Source: Vibrio nereis NBRC 15637
Lineage (GTDB): Bacteria; Pseudomonadota; Gammaproteobacteria; Enterobacterales; Vibrionaceae
Reading direction: 5' to 3'
Length of the DNA: 64,000 nt
NCBI RefSeq assembly: GCF_001591105.1
Contig: NZ_BCUD01000015.1
Span: 1-64,000, forward strand
The translations under genes and the position numbers were made by a program. The notes beneath the pieces were generated by a model. The model was not told where the DNA came from, did not search any database, and was given only the letters and a program-made list of their open reading frames with translations. Positions 9,699-19,111 of this stretch are shown one piece after another. Position 1 is the stretch's first letter, and each line of letters opens with the position of its first letter.

Positions 9699-12600
9699 GT
9701 GATTAGAGCCGTTTGGTTCGTTATTGCTATTTGCATAGCGAATGTAGCCATTGCGGTGGAGTCGACGCCTGCGGTGTTTTACCCACTGCCCACACAAGAT
9801 CAGGGAAAAGTATTCGCTGCTAAGCGCCTATTCCTCGCTGATACAGGGGGAGTATGGCTTCAGGATGTTCGAAATCAGATCTTGTTCTTTGATGGTCAGA
9901 ACATCATGCCTCAATCTGGCTCTGCCCTTGAACACGACACCGACCAAGTTGCCTTTCTAGATAATGCATTCTGGACGTTCTTCCAAAATGAAATCTATCG
10001 CACAATACCCAAACAAGAGAGAGAACTGGCTTTCAGCTTGAAGCCAGGTTCGGTCATCAGTCGTATAGGCTCGTCCAAACGTTTTATTTGGGTAGTGGAT
10101 GATTCCAATTTTTATACCTACAACATTGATACAGGCGCGCTTAGCTCTTATTCATTATACGAACTCTATAAGTTCAGCCAATCTTCTTCCATTCGAATTA
10201 ATGATGCACAACTAGTGTTATCTAAATGGGCGTTAGCTACTGATGCTGGTGTTTATCTCTCTGATGATTCTGGGTTCGAGCATGTGACTAGCTCAGGTAA
10301 AAATTATACTGAGACTCTTTATTACTCGGATAAGCGGCGTGAAATTGTTATCGGTTCACTCAAAGGTGCGCTGGTTTTCGATATTACTGACCCCAACAAT
10401 CCAGTTAAGCATATACAAGGCTCACATGTGCTCAGTATTACTGAAACGGGCAATGAATACTGGATTGGTACGGAAAAAGGGTTGCTTGTTTATTCCTTCT
10501 TAACGAATGAGACTAAATTACTGCAACCTTCTGAGCTAAGTAACCGCGCGATTGTTAATGGAAAAATTTATGCTTTGCTCAATGACCAAGCGGGGGGGGT
10601 TTGGATTGCCACGGATAGAGGGATTCGCTACTTCTCGCTCTTTTCTCATAAATTTGAGCGCTACCCAAGTAACATTTTTTCTCCGCAGTTCAGTACAGAT
10701 CGACCCCACTCTTTGATACCTATGGAAAGCCGTGAAGGCTACTGGATGATAAGCGAGTCCGGTGTTTACACGTTGACTTTAAGTAATAAGTATCAAAAGC
10801 GAGAATTGATATACAGTGGCAAAGTTTATGACTTGACGGAGAAAGGGAGTGTATTGTGGTTAGCGACCTCGCAAGGACTTCGCCGAGTGGATGTGGCAAC
10901 AGGTAAGTTACTAAATAACTACCCAATCCCCGACGTACTTGGTACATCTGCCATTCGTTTTGTCGATATTGATCAGCAAAATACTCTTTGGATCGCGAGT
11001 GAAAATGAGCTTTGGAGTTATCAGCTTAACAAGGAATTGCTGACTTATTATGGCTCGGAATGGATGACTCAAAAGTACCTTCCTGCGCAAGTCACGAAAA
11101 TGACAGTCCTCAATCGAGGTGAGTTGATTTTGGGCACAGAGCACGGAGTATATGTACTACGTGATGGAAAAATTCATTTCATTAGAGAGAGCGCTCCATT
11201 TGGTCTGGTTATCAGTATTGTACAAACCTCTGATAACGAGGTGTGGGTTGCCGGTCGATATGGTGTCTACAAATTCAATCTTGATAATAGGCACGTTCAA
11301 CCATTAACCCTGCTAGATGAACACATAACGCCGAAATGTCTGATAAACAATACTGATGGACTGTGGTTGACCTCTTCGTCTGGTTTAACGCAATACTCAA
11401 ATCAAGGTCACTTGTTAAGACATTACGGAGAGCCTTTCGGGCTAGTCAGTAACGAGTTCTCATCGGGGTTATGTAGCCACAGCATTAATGATAAAAATGT
11501 GCTTTTGCTCGGTTCACACATCAATCTAATTAAAGTAAATACGCGAGAGCTGGCAGTGAGTAAAACACCGGCGGTCCAAGTCATCGTTAGCCAGATTAAA
11601 GTGAATCAACAATTACAATCGCTAGGCGCACCCGTTTCCATTGCGCCAGAGATCGATTTTGGCGAATCCATTGCGTTTAAATTCGGTGTGTTGCCGCAGG
11701 TAAACAAAGTCAGTTTAGAATACAGGTTGAATAATGAAGACTGGCAATTGCTTGATGGTTTCACATTGAGCATTGAACATCTTATTCCAGGCCAATACCA
11801 ACTTGAAGTGCGTGCTGTTTTTAATGATACACAACGAGGCGAAAGTACTCCGTTCTCGTTTGTTGTGGCTAAACCTTGGTTTGTGACCCCTTATGCCTTG
11901 GCGATGTATATCCTTGGATTCATTTTGACGGTTGGAGGGATTGTGTATTGGCGCTCTAAGATGATGAGAAGAGCAAACCGACAGCTAAGATCTCAAGTTG
12001 AGTTAAAAACCAACCAGTTGCGCCATCAGAGCCGAATTTTGTTGAGCAATAACCAGCAACTTCGTAAACAATTGCAAATACGTCGGCTTATTGTCAATCA
12101 GTCAATCAATGCTTTAAAAGAAAGACTGGTGAACCCTACTAATGAAGTGCTCTTCAATCTGGGGGTAGGGAATCGAAAATTGGTGAACTCTTTGCTCCAA
12201 GAGCTGGACTTGCTCCTTCATTTAAAGAGTACCAACAGTGATTCTGCTGCGGTATATAACCTCACACTTATTTTGCAGTCTGTGCTTGATGGATGGGAAG
12301 ATGAACTGACAAAATCTGGGGTTAATATTGAGCTTAAATCTGATGCAGATTGTGATTATTTCGTGACATTAGAAAGTTCAAATTTAGACGAATTGCTAAA
12401 CCTACTGTTAGACAACCTAGTTAAGCGTTGTTACCGAAATCAGACGGTTGTTGCGTCAACACGTCAAGAAGGAGAAATGATCGCACTTTCTATTATCGAT
12501 GAAGGCGAAGCCATAGATGAAAGTCATCATGCCTCTTTTATTCAACAAGCCCAAGTTATGGTTGCACAAAGTGGAGGAACTCTAAATATCCACGCCTCGA

Positions 12601-13022
12601 CTGAGCGCAACTTACTCGAAATACGTTGGAAAACAAGCGAAGTATGGGCAGAAGAGTCAATTGAAAATGCTGAAGAGACTGATGAACAAACGACAATGGA
12701 TGACCCATGGCTAGACAGAGTCCAACAGTTAGTCTCGGAGCATTATTCTGACCCGGAATTTAGTACGTCCACCGCGGCAAAAATGCTCTACGTTTCTGAA
12801 AGAAGCCTTCAGCGTAGATTAAAGTCGATGATAGAGAAAACATTTACTGAATATCTGACTGAAGTCCGTTTGGATAATGCTTGCCGTCGCTTACTTGCTG
12901 GTGAAAAAGTGTCTGAAGTTGCATTTGAATGTGGTTTTAATGACCCATCATACTTTAGTCAGCGTTTTAAACATCGATTTGGTATGTCACCAACGCAATT
13001 TGTTGAACAACAAGACAGTTAA
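9699..13022 (+). CDS. tfoS: TfoS-type membrane-bound AraC regulator (propeller + degenerate kinase module)
   Basis: In V. cholerae, TfoS is the membrane regulator next to znuA that responds to chitin and activates the sRNA gene tfoR, raising TfoX and natural competence. This ~1107-residue protein has a signal-like N-terminus, a large periplasmic beta-propeller region (to ~residue 640), a Y_Y_Y-like domain, one membrane segment (~728-752), a coiled-coil region, and a segment resembling HATPase_c (N-box-like ELLNLLLDNLV near 898, G-box-like DEGEAI near 934). A C-terminal AraC double HTH follows (~1000-1105; KMLYVSERSLQRRLKSM, FNDPSYFSQRFKHRFG). I see no phosphoacceptor H-box and no receiver domain. 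The start is ambiguous: TTG 9696 or GTG 9699; AGGGA at 9686-9690 is better spaced for GTG. Identification rests on architecture, neighbours and the adjacent sRNA. Confidence 0.85.
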   Translation: MIRAVWFVIAICIANVAIAVESTPAVFYPLPTQDQGKVFAAKRLFLADTGGVWLQDVRNQILFFDGQNIMPQSGSALEHDTDQVAFLDNAFWTFFQNEIYRTIPKQERELAFSLKPGSVISRIGSSKRFIWVVDDSNFYTYNIDTGALSSYSLYELYKFSQSSSIRINDAQLVLSKWALATDAGVYLSDDSGFEHVTSSGKNYTETLYYSDKRREIVIGSLKGALVFDITDPNNPVKHIQGSHVLSITETGNEYWIGTEKGLLVYSFLTNETKLLQPSELSNRAIVNGKIYALLNDQAGGVWIATDRGIRYFSLFSHKFERYPSNIFSPQFSTDRPHSLIPMESREGYWMISESGVYTLTLSNKYQKRELIYSGKVYDLTEKGSVLWLATSQGLRRVDVATGKLLNNYPIPDVLGTSAIRFVDIDQQNTLWIASENELWSYQLNKELLTYYGSEWMTQKYLPAQVTKMTVLNRGELILGTEHGVYVLRDGKIHFIRESAPFGLVISIVQTSDNEVWVAGRYGVYKFNLDNRHVQPLTLLDEHITPKCLINNTDGLWLTSSSGLTQYSNQGHLLRHYGEPFGLVSNEFSSGLCSHSINDKNVLLLGSHINLIKVNTRELAVSKTPAVQVIVSQIKVNQQLQSLGAPVSIAPEIDFGESIAFKFGVLPQVNKVSLEYRLNNEDWQLLDGFTLSIEHLIPGQYQLEVRAVFNDTQRGESTPFSFVVAKPWFVTPYALAMYILGFILTVGGIVYWRSKMMRRANRQLRSQVELKTNQLRHQSRILLSNNQQLRKQLQIRRLIVNQSINALKERLVNPTNEVLFNLGVGNRKLVNSLLQELDLLLHLKSTNSDSAAVYNLTLILQSVLDGWEDELTKSGVNIELKSDADCDYFVTLESSNLDELLNLLLDNLVKRCYRNQTVVASTRQEGEMIALSIIDEGEAIDESHHASFIQQAQVMVAQSGGTLNIHASTERNLLEIRWKTSEVWAEESIENAEETDEQTTMDDPWLDRVQQLVSEHYSDPEFSTSTAAKMLYVSERSLQRRLKSMIEKTFTEYLTEVRLDNACRRLLAGEKVSEVAFECGFNDPSYFSQRFKHRFGMSPTQFVEQQDS

Positions 13023-13372
13023 CCCTCATATGTGACTACCTCATGCTTCTAGTCGGCTAGGAGGGATGCTGCTACTCATAAGAGGTATCAAACGCTATCT
13101 TTGGTTTTATTAGCGCTGGTATCTTCCCGTTAATCCTCTTCTAATGTGTCCCTATCGATTATAGAACCTCAGCCTTTCGGCTGAATGAATTACTCAGAGC
13201 GCCTTATTACAAGCCACTGTTCACAAGATGAAAGCTTGCCCTAGGGCTCTGATGAAACATTAGGCTCAGTCTGATATTCGAGTAGAGTTCTACTTTTTAC
13301 ACTTTGCGCGAGTGATGCTCAATAAGGAAAGTTTAGAGTTTGAGGAAGAGGGAATATATGTGAGAACGATAA

Positions 13373-13472
13373 TAAAAAAAATATCGTGGTATAGCCGGGG
13401 GGACTATACCACGGGTGCCAACGACACCTTCGCTTGCTGCCGGAGTGACGCTGGGAGGCGCCACCTCTGGAA
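13373..13472 (-). ncRNA. tfoR: Candidate TfoR sRNA (about 100 nt), leftward
   Basis: On the minus strand a strong intrinsic terminator is visible: 10-bp stem CGTGGTATAG/CTATACCACG (13385-13413) followed by ATATTTTTTT. Upstream lie further GC-rich self-complementary segments (GAGGTGGCGCCTC, GGTGTCGTTGGCACC). A -10-like TAAGAT (13484-13479, minus strand) would start transcription near 13472, giving about 100 nt; there is no good -35, as expected for an activator-dependent promoter. V. cholerae TfoR is reported as ~102 nt, encoded near tfoS, activated by TfoS, and stimulates tfoX translation. The RNA gene is seen in the sequence; the name is inferred from position and size. Confidence 0.75.
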
Positions 13473-13657
13473 TTTAAAATCTTAAGGTACATGCCCTTTC
13501 GATGGATTCACTATAACCATGTCTTCTGTTTTTCCTTATAAAATTAACGCCATTGTAATATAAGAAAAACGACAGATTGATTAAGTTATTGATAATTAAT
13601 GATATTAATCTATTTTAGATTTATCACTCTATTTTTGTTTTGTGCACGAGGTATATT

Positions 13658-13699
13658 TTTAACGAAATTGACGTGGTTAAATTTAACGAAAATGACGTG
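13658..13699. repeat. Tandem 18-base direct repeat upstream of feoA
   Basis: TTTAACGAAATTGACGTG (13658-13675) recurs as TTTAACGAAAATGACGTG (13682-13699), 17 of 18 bases identical with a 24-base period, each followed by a TTAAA-like tract. Its position 107 bases before the feoA start suggests an operator for a protein that binds direct repeats. The regulator is not known to me. Confidence 0.65.
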
Positions 13700-13805
13700 T
13701 TAAAAATGGAATTATTGATTTCAGGCAAGATTGTGGAAGGGTGACAAGAGTATTATTGCGATTATTAATAATAACTTTTCTCATTTACCTGAAGGCTCCT
13801 TGTTA

Positions 13806-14033
13806 ATGAAACTCTCACAGCTTCAAGTAGGCCAACAAGCCACAATTTCAAATCTTTCTGAACTCTCTACAGACGTAAGAAAAAAGCTAATGGTGATGGG
13901 GTTACTGCCCAAAACAGAGGTTAAGTTGATTCGAAAAGCACCGCTGGGTGACCCATTGCAGATTGAAGTCAGAGGAGTCTCTATGGCTGTACGCACCAAA
14001 ATTGCCGACTCAGTAACAGTAGAGGTTAAATAA
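13806..14033 (+). CDS. feoA: Ferrous iron transport protein A
   Basis: FeoA is a small cytosolic SH3-like protein needed for FeoB-dependent Fe(II) uptake. The 75-residue product (MKLSQLQVGQQATISNLSEL) has the family pattern ending in a beta-rich segment (LQIEVRGVSMAVRTKIADSV). The frame extends 25 codons further upstream, but those residues are unlike FeoA, and ATG 13806 has GAAGG about ten bases upstream. The stop overlaps the feoB start (TAATG). Confidence 0.93.
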   Translation: MKLSQLQVGQQATISNLSELSTDVRKKLMVMGLLPKTEVKLIRKAPLGDPLQIEVRGVSMAVRTKIADSVTVEVK

Positions 14034-16306
14034 TGGAGTACCAAATATTAACGGTCGGTAACCCAAATAGCGGTAAAACAACACTATTTAACGGTTTAAC
14101 TGGTGCGAAGCAGCAAGTCGGAAACTGGGCAGGTGTGACGGTTGAGAAAAAAACAGGTAAGTATACGCACTCCGGAGATGCGTTTTTGCTTACCGATTTG
14201 CCTGGTATCTATGCTTTGGATAGCGGTAACGATGGTAATAGTATCGATGAATCCATTGCTTCACGAGCCGTGTTAACGCATCCCGCTGACCTGATCATCA
14301 ATGTTGTGGATGTGACTTGTTTAGAGCGTAGCCTATATATGACACTCCAACTGCGTGAGCTCGGTCGTCCTATGGTTGTGGTGCTAAACAAGATGGATGC
14401 GTTAAAACGAGAGCGTCAATCTATTGATATTAAAGCGCTAGAGACATTGTTAGGTTGTCCGGTTTTCGCTATTTCAGCGAACAACAAGTCTCAGGTTCAA
14501 GCCTTCAAAGAGCGCTTGCACAAAGTGCTTGTACAAGGTGTTGCTCTGGATGAACTCCGACTCGATTACGGCGAAGAGTTCGAGAATGCGATTACAGCGA
14601 TAGAGCCTCTTTATACTGAACAGGGTAGTGTTTGTTCACGAGCTTTAGCCATTCGAGCGTTAGAAAACGACCTGCTAGTTCTTAATTCCATGACTCAGTC
14701 TGAGCGTGAGCAAATTACCGCAGAAAAAACACATATTACGCTAGATATTGATTTGCTTGTCGCCGATGTTAAATACACGTTCCTACACAAGCATTGTAAG
14801 AATGTTCGCCGAGCGGAAGGAAAGTTAAGCCACAGCTTCACTGAGAAAGCCGATCGTATCATTCTAAATAAATGGATTGGTGTGCCATTCTTCTTTGTTG
14901 TGATGTACCTGATGTTTATGTTCTCCATCAATGTAGGAAGCGCCTTTATCGATTTCTTTGATATCAGTGTTGGGGCATTACTCGTAGATGGGGGGCATTA
15001 CCTGCTTGATGATCACCTCCCGGTTTGGCTGGTTACCCTTGTTGCTGATGGTATCGGGGGCGGTATTCAGACCGTAGCAACGTTTATTCCGGTGATTGCC
15101 TGCTTGTACCTTTTCTTAGCGATCTTAGAGAGTTCTGGTTACATGTCTCGCGCCGCGTTCGTATTAGATAAAGTGATGCAGAAGATAGGGTTGCCTGGAA
15201 AAGCGTTTGTGCCTTTAGTCCTTGGGTTTGGCTGTAACGTACCTGCCATTATGGCGACTAGAACACTGGATCAAGAGCGTGAGCGTAAACTTGCTGCTTC
15301 TATGGCGCCTTTTATGTCCTGTGGGGCGCGTTTACCTGTTTATGCTTTGTTTGCTGCTGCGTTCTTTCCTGAAAGTGGCCAAAATGTCGTATTCGCGCTG
15401 TATTTACTCGGTATTGTTGCTGCAGTGTTTACTGGCTTTGTACTAAAGAAAACGCTCTATCCGGGTTCTAGCGATAGCTTGGTCATGGAAATGCCAGATT
15501 ATGAGCTGCCGACCGTGCAAAATGTCTTGATCAAAACCTGGCAAAAGTTAAAACGCTTTGTGCTTGGAGCAGGCAAAACGATTGTTGTCGTTGTAACGAT
15601 ACTGAGTTTCCTTAACTCTTTAGGAACGGATGGTTCGTTTGGCCATGAAGACAGTGAAAACTCCGTATTATCAAAAGCATCACAAGTGGTTACTCCAGTG
15701 TTCGCCCCTATTGGTATCCAGGAAGACAACTGGCCTGCTACGGTTGGTATTATTACCGGTATTTTTGCCAAAGAAGCGGTAGTTGGTACGTTGAACAACC
15801 TTTATGCGCCTACCGAAGAAGAGGGTGCGGATTACGATCTTCTGTCTAGTCTTGAAGAAGCCGTCGTGTCTATTCCAGAAAATTTGATGGGGCTGAGTTA
15901 TTCCGATCCTTTAGGTATTGAAGTCGGCGATCTGACAGACAGCGCAGCGGTTGCTGAAGAGCAGGAAGTAAGTTCGTCAATTTTTGGTAACTTAAAACAG
16001 CACTTTGTGACGGGTAATGCGGCATTTGCATACTTGATTTTTATTTTGCTGTATACGCCATGTGTCGCGGCGATGGGCGCGTACGTGCGAGAATTTGGAG
16101 ACAAGTTTGCCCGCTTTATCGCGATATGGACTATGGGGTTAGCGTATGGTTCTGCGACGATTTTTTATCAGGTCACCCACCTAACTCAGCATCCTGTGAC
16201 AAGTAGCGCTTGGATTGCAGGTATTTTACTTGTGTTTTTTGTCAGTTATCAAGCGTTGAAATCGATTGGCAATAAACAGCTAGCTTTGGAGGCTCAGGTG
16301 GCATGA
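14033..16306 (+). CDS. feoB: Ferrous iron permease FeoB
   Basis: FeoB is the inner-membrane Fe(II) transporter with an N-terminal G domain. G1 is GNPNSGKT (residues 9-16); DLPGIYAL (G3) and VLNKMD (G4) follow. The membrane part (about residue 280 on) holds the two Gate regions, including GFGCNVPAIMATR and SCGARLPVYALF with their conserved cysteines. Length (757) is normal. Starts in feoA's stop codon and overlaps feoC by 4 bases, so feoABC is one operon. Confidence 0.97.
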   Translation: MEYQILTVGNPNSGKTTLFNGLTGAKQQVGNWAGVTVEKKTGKYTHSGDAFLLTDLPGIYALDSGNDGNSIDESIASRAVLTHPADLIINVVDVTCLERSLYMTLQLRELGRPMVVVLNKMDALKRERQSIDIKALETLLGCPVFAISANNKSQVQAFKERLHKVLVQGVALDELRLDYGEEFENAITAIEPLYTEQGSVCSRALAIRALENDLLVLNSMTQSEREQITAEKTHITLDIDLLVADVKYTFLHKHCKNVRRAEGKLSHSFTEKADRIILNKWIGVPFFFVVMYLMFMFSINVGSAFIDFFDISVGALLVDGGHYLLDDHLPVWLVTLVADGIGGGIQTVATFIPVIACLYLFLAILESSGYMSRAAFVLDKVMQKIGLPGKAFVPLVLGFGCNVPAIMATRTLDQERERKLAASMAPFMSCGARLPVYALFAAAFFPESGQNVVFALYLLGIVAAVFTGFVLKKTLYPGSSDSLVMEMPDYELPTVQNVLIKTWQKLKRFVLGAGKTIVVVVTILSFLNSLGTDGSFGHEDSENSVLSKASQVVTPVFAPIGIQEDNWPATVGIITGIFAKEAVVGTLNNLYAPTEEEGADYDLLSSLEEAVVSIPENLMGLSYSDPLGIEVGDLTDSAAVAEEQEVSSSIFGNLKQHFVTGNAAFAYLIFILLYTPCVAAMGAYVREFGDKFARFIAIWTMGLAYGSATIFYQVTHLTQHPVTSSAWIAGILLVFFVSYQALKSIGNKQLALEAQVA

Positions 16307-16533
16307 TCTTGTCAGAGTTAAAGCTATATATTGAAGAAAAAGGCAGTGTTAGCCAGTCAGATTTAGCGAAGAAATTTGCGCTAAGTGTCGATGGTGTTGA
16401 TGCAATGCTTTCGGTATGGATAAAGAAAGGCGTTATCTCTCGTTATATCGACACCAACAAAGCGGATAGAGTCACTCGGATTCGTTACTCGATTGTGCAG
16501 CAAAATGCTCTGTCCATAACTGCTATAATGTGA
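16303..16533 (+). CDS. feoC: FeoC-like winged-helix protein
   Basis: FeoC is a small winged-helix partner of FeoB; in V. cholerae it is part of the Feo complex. The 76-residue protein shows the helix-turn-helix pattern (QSDLAKKFALSVDGVDAMLSVW). It has no cysteines, so it lacks the Fe-S-type cysteine cluster of enterobacterial FeoC and is unlikely to sense iron through one. ATG overlaps the feoB stop (ATGA). Confidence 0.85.
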   Translation: MILSELKLYIEEKGSVSQSDLAKKFALSVDGVDAMLSVWIKKGVISRYIDTNKADRVTRIRYSIVQQNALSITAIM

Positions 16534-16545
16534 CGTGAATAATAA

Positions 16546-16574
16546 AGCCGCTTATAGAGCGGCTCTATTATATT
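16546..16574 (+). terminator. Terminator after feoABC
   Basis: AGCCGCT-TATAG-AGCGGCT is a 7-bp GC-rich stem followed by CTATTATATT; the T-tract is weak. Located between convergent feoC and the HIT gene. Confidence 0.65.
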
Positions 16575-16597
16575 GAATGTGAGTCAGGAAGTTCCAC

Positions 16598-17026
16598 TTA
16601 TACGCGTCTAAACAAACTACTGAGTGATAGAACGTTGCCAATGCGTGTTAGCAGTGCTTGCTGCTCTTCCTCACTGCGAAATTCTCCTTGGGTATTCCCC
16701 CAAATTGGTCCTGGCCAAGCGACATCATCTTTAAATCGAGCGATATGATGGATGTGTAATTGAGGAACCATGTTACCCAGAGCACCCAGGTTTAATTTAT
16801 CAGGTTGGAAAGTCGCCTCTAATGCCTGACTGACCGCTTGTGATTCAAGTAGAAACTGCTGCTGCTCTTGCATTGGAAGGTGATGCAGTTCCTTCAGGTT
16901 TTCACGTTTAGGAACCAATATAACCCAAGGGACAGCATTGTCTTTATGGAGCAGGGCGACACAAAGCGGGAAGTGGCCGATAACGGTGGTATCTTTTGCC
17001 AATTGAGGATGGAGTTCAAAGCTCAT
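16598..17026 (-). CDS. HIT-domain (histidine triad) hydrolase
   Basis: HIT proteins hydrolyse or transfer nucleotide phosphates such as diadenosine polyphosphates or nucleoside phosphoramidates. The 142-residue product has the region VALLHKDNAVPWVILVPKR and the triad segment PQLHIHHIARF. In register with H-x-H-x-H-x-x, the first His is Gln while the central catalytic His and the third remain. The frame is open further upstream; I chose ATG 17026 (MSFELHPQL) because GAGA lies eight bases before it and homologues start alike; ATG 17035 is possible. The substrate cannot be told from sequence. Confidence 0.85.
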   Translation of the reverse strand: MSFELHPQLAKDTTVIGHFPLCVALLHKDNAVPWVILVPKRENLKELHHLPMQEQQQFLLESQAVSQALEATFQPDKLNLGALGNMVPQLHIHHIARFKDDVAWPGPIWGNTQGEFRSEEEQQALLTRIGNVLSLSSLFRRV

Positions 17027-17076
17027 TTCGGTCATCTCATTATGGTTTGTTTTTGTGAGTATACGCCAAATAAAAC

Positions 17077-17107
17077 AAAAGGTTGACGTTCTCACGCCAA
17101 CCTTTTT
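17077..17107 (-). terminator. Terminator after argS
   Basis: Read leftward: AAAGGTTGGCGTGAGAACGT pairs with the following CAACCTTTT, then a T-rich run. It lies 25 bases past the argS stop, in the leader of the HIT gene. Confidence 0.8.
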
Positions 17108-17131
17108 ATTTGCTTAACCTGAAAAACTAGA

Positions 17132-18865
17132 TTACATACGTTCTAGCGTCTCGATACCAAGAAGATCCAAACCTTGTTTGATGGTTTTAGCAGTAAGCGC
17201 AGCCAGTTTCAGACGGCTCTGCTTAATTGCGTCATCTTCGTTGTTAAGGATAGGACAAGCTTCGTAAAAGCTAGAGAATTGACCTGCAAGTTCGAATAGG
17301 TAGCTACACATGATGTGTGGTTGACCTTCGCGAGCAACAGACTGTACCGCTTCTTCAAACTGAAGCAGTTTAGCAATCAGAGCTTTCTCTTTATCTTCAG
17401 TCAGTTTGATCTCACCAGACAACTCGTCCATAGAGATACCAGCTTTCGCAAAGATAGAGGCTACACGAGTATAAGCGTATTGCATGTAAGGCGCTGTGTT
17501 GCCTTCAAACGCTAGCATGTTGTCCCAATCAAAGATGTAGTCAGTTGTACGGTGCTTAGACAAGTCTGCGTACTTAACAGCAGCCATCGCCACTGTACGC
17601 GCGATGTTGGTCTTCTCTTCACTGTCGAGTTCTGGGTTCTTTTCTTCAATGAGCTTAACAGCGCGTTCTTCGGCTTCATCCAGTAGATCAGCAAGACGTA
17701 CAGTGCCGCCAGCACGAGTCTTAAATGGACGACCATCTTTACCTAGCATCATACCGAATGCATGGTGCTCTAGAGTCACTTCTTCAGGAACATAACCGGC
17801 TTTGCGCACGATTGACCAAGCTTGCATTAGGTGCTGGTGCTGACGAGAGTCGATAAAGTACAGTACGCGGTCGGCACCTAGCGTTTCGTAACGGTATTTC
17901 GCACATGCGATATCCGTTGTCGTGTACAGGAAGCCACCATCACGCTTCTGGATGATAACACCCATCGCTTCGCCGTCTTTGTTTTTGTATTCGTCTAGGA
18001 ATACAACTTGCGCACCGTCATCTTCTTGTGCAATACCTTTTTCTTTAAGGTCTGCAACGATGCCTGGCAGCATGTCGTTGTACATGCTTTCGCCCATTAC
18101 GTCATCGCGAGTCAGTGATACGTTCAAACGGTCGTAGTTGCGTTGGTTTTGCACCATAGTCACGTCAACGAGCTTCTTCCACATTTCAGCACAGTATTCG
18201 TCACCGCCTTGCAGTTTCACTACGTAGTTACGTGCTTTAAGTGCGAACTCTTCGTCTTCATCGTAAAGCTTTTTCGATTCACGGTAGAATGCTTCAAGAT
18301 CAGCAAGCTCCATTGACACTTCACCAGACTCTTGCTGAACTCGCTCAAGGTTTGCGATAAGCATACCGAACTGAGTTCCCCAGTCGCCAATATGGTTTGC
18401 ACGGATAACTTTGTGGCCTAGGAATTCAAGAGTACGAACAACAGCATCGCCAATGATGGTTGAACGTAAGTGACCAACGTGCATTTCTTTTGCAACGTTC
18501 GGTGCAGAGTAGTCAGCAACGATAGTCTTTTGCTCTTCAGCAGTCACACCAAGGCGAGCGTCAGCAAGTGCAGACTCAGCTTGTTTCGCTAGAAACTCTT
18601 CACTTAGGAAAATGTTAATAAAACCAGGACCTGCGATTTCTGTCTTGCTCGCGATGCCGTCAAGATCCAGAACATCCAATACTTTTTGCGCAAATTCGCG
18701 AGGGTTAGTACCTAGTTTTTTTGCTACGCCCATTACGCCATTCGCTTGGTAATCACCAAACTGAGGTTTTGCAGATTGGCGAACAGCAGCAGGACTACCT
18801 GCAGGTGCGCCAGCGGCTTCTAGAGCCTGAGATACTTTGTCGTTAATAAGTGCTTGGATATTCAC
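17132..18865 (-). CDS. argS: Arginyl-tRNA synthetase
   Basis: ArgS charges tRNA-Arg. The class I HIGH-type motif appears as [16 protein letters not shown]; the degenerate KMSKS-type loop is at [18 protein letters not shown], and the C-terminal anticodon-binding domain is complete. I set the start at GTG 18865 ([19 protein letters not shown], 577 residues), the usual Vibrio length; AAGGA lies seven bases upstream. The five-codon upstream extension from TTG 18880 contains that ribosome-binding site. yecM diverges from it, as in E. coli. Confidence 0.96.
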   Translation of the reverse strand: MNIQALINDKVSQALEAAGAPAGSPAAVRQSAKPQFGDYQANGVMGVAKKLGTNPREFAQKVLDVLDLDGIASKTEIAGPGFINIFLSEEFLAKQAESALADARLGVTAEEQKTIVADYSAPNVAKEMHVGHLRSTIIGDAVVRTLEFLGHKVIRANHIGDWGTQFGMLIANLERVQQESGEVSMELADLEAFYRESKKLYDEDEEFALKARNYVVKLQGGDEYCAEMWKKLVDVTMVQNQRNYDRLNVSLTRDDVMGESMYNDMLPGIVADLKEKGIAQEDDGAQVVFLDEYKNKDGEAMGVIIQKRDGGFLYTTTDIACAKYRYETLGADRVLYFIDSRQHQHLMQAWSIVRKAGYVPEEVTLEHHAFGMMLGKDGRPFKTRAGGTVRLADLLDEAEERAVKLIEEKNPELDSEEKTNIARTVAMAAVKYADLSKHRTTDYIFDWDNMLAFEGNTAPYMQYAYTRVASIFAKAGISMDELSGEIKLTEDKEKALIAKLLQFEEAVQSVAREGQPHIMCSYLFELAGQFSSFYEACPILNNEDDAIKQSRLKLAALTAKTIKQGLDLLGIETLERM

Positions 18866-19111
18866 ACGCGCTTCCTTCAATTCTAGGGAATTGGTTTGGT
18901 ATGCATTCTTTTAACTCAAGTAAGCAGAGCGCTTATCTTGGATAATATCCACAAAAAGGGAAGTGAATGCATATCTCAATCTACTTCATAATTTGACACA
19001 CATAATACCAAGTTTATTGACGCTCTTATAGGGAAGGATCTGGGAAATTTTCTACTTTTCCTGACGATCTTGTTACTATCGTAGAAAAATTAATGTTTTG
19101 GATGGAAGAAA

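Larger units (their letters stand above)
13023..13805. other. 780-base intergenic region tfoS-feoA
   Basis: No convincing coding frame. It contains a hairpin without a T-tract (TCAGCC-TTTC-GGCTGA, 13169-13184) that may end tfoS, the leftward sRNA candidate at 13373-13472, an AT-rich stretch (13585-13615) with loose Fur-like hexamers, and a tandem 18-base direct repeat before feoA. V. cholerae has, from memory, a small annotated ORF in this interval; I find no supportable counterpart here. Confidence 0.6.

Noticed and set aside
13373..13472. c-di-GMP (GEMM) riboswitch or MITE in the tfoS-feoA gap
   Set aside because: The hallmark GEMM core is absent, and the T-tract is on the minus strand pointing away from feoA, which fits a leftward sRNA better. 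No flanking target duplications seen.
13585..13615. Fur box upstream of feoA
   Set aside because: Hexamers GATAAT, AATGAT and ATTAAT are present, but the 7-1-7 palindrome matches only in one arm (3 of 7 in the other). AT-rich background makes chance likely.
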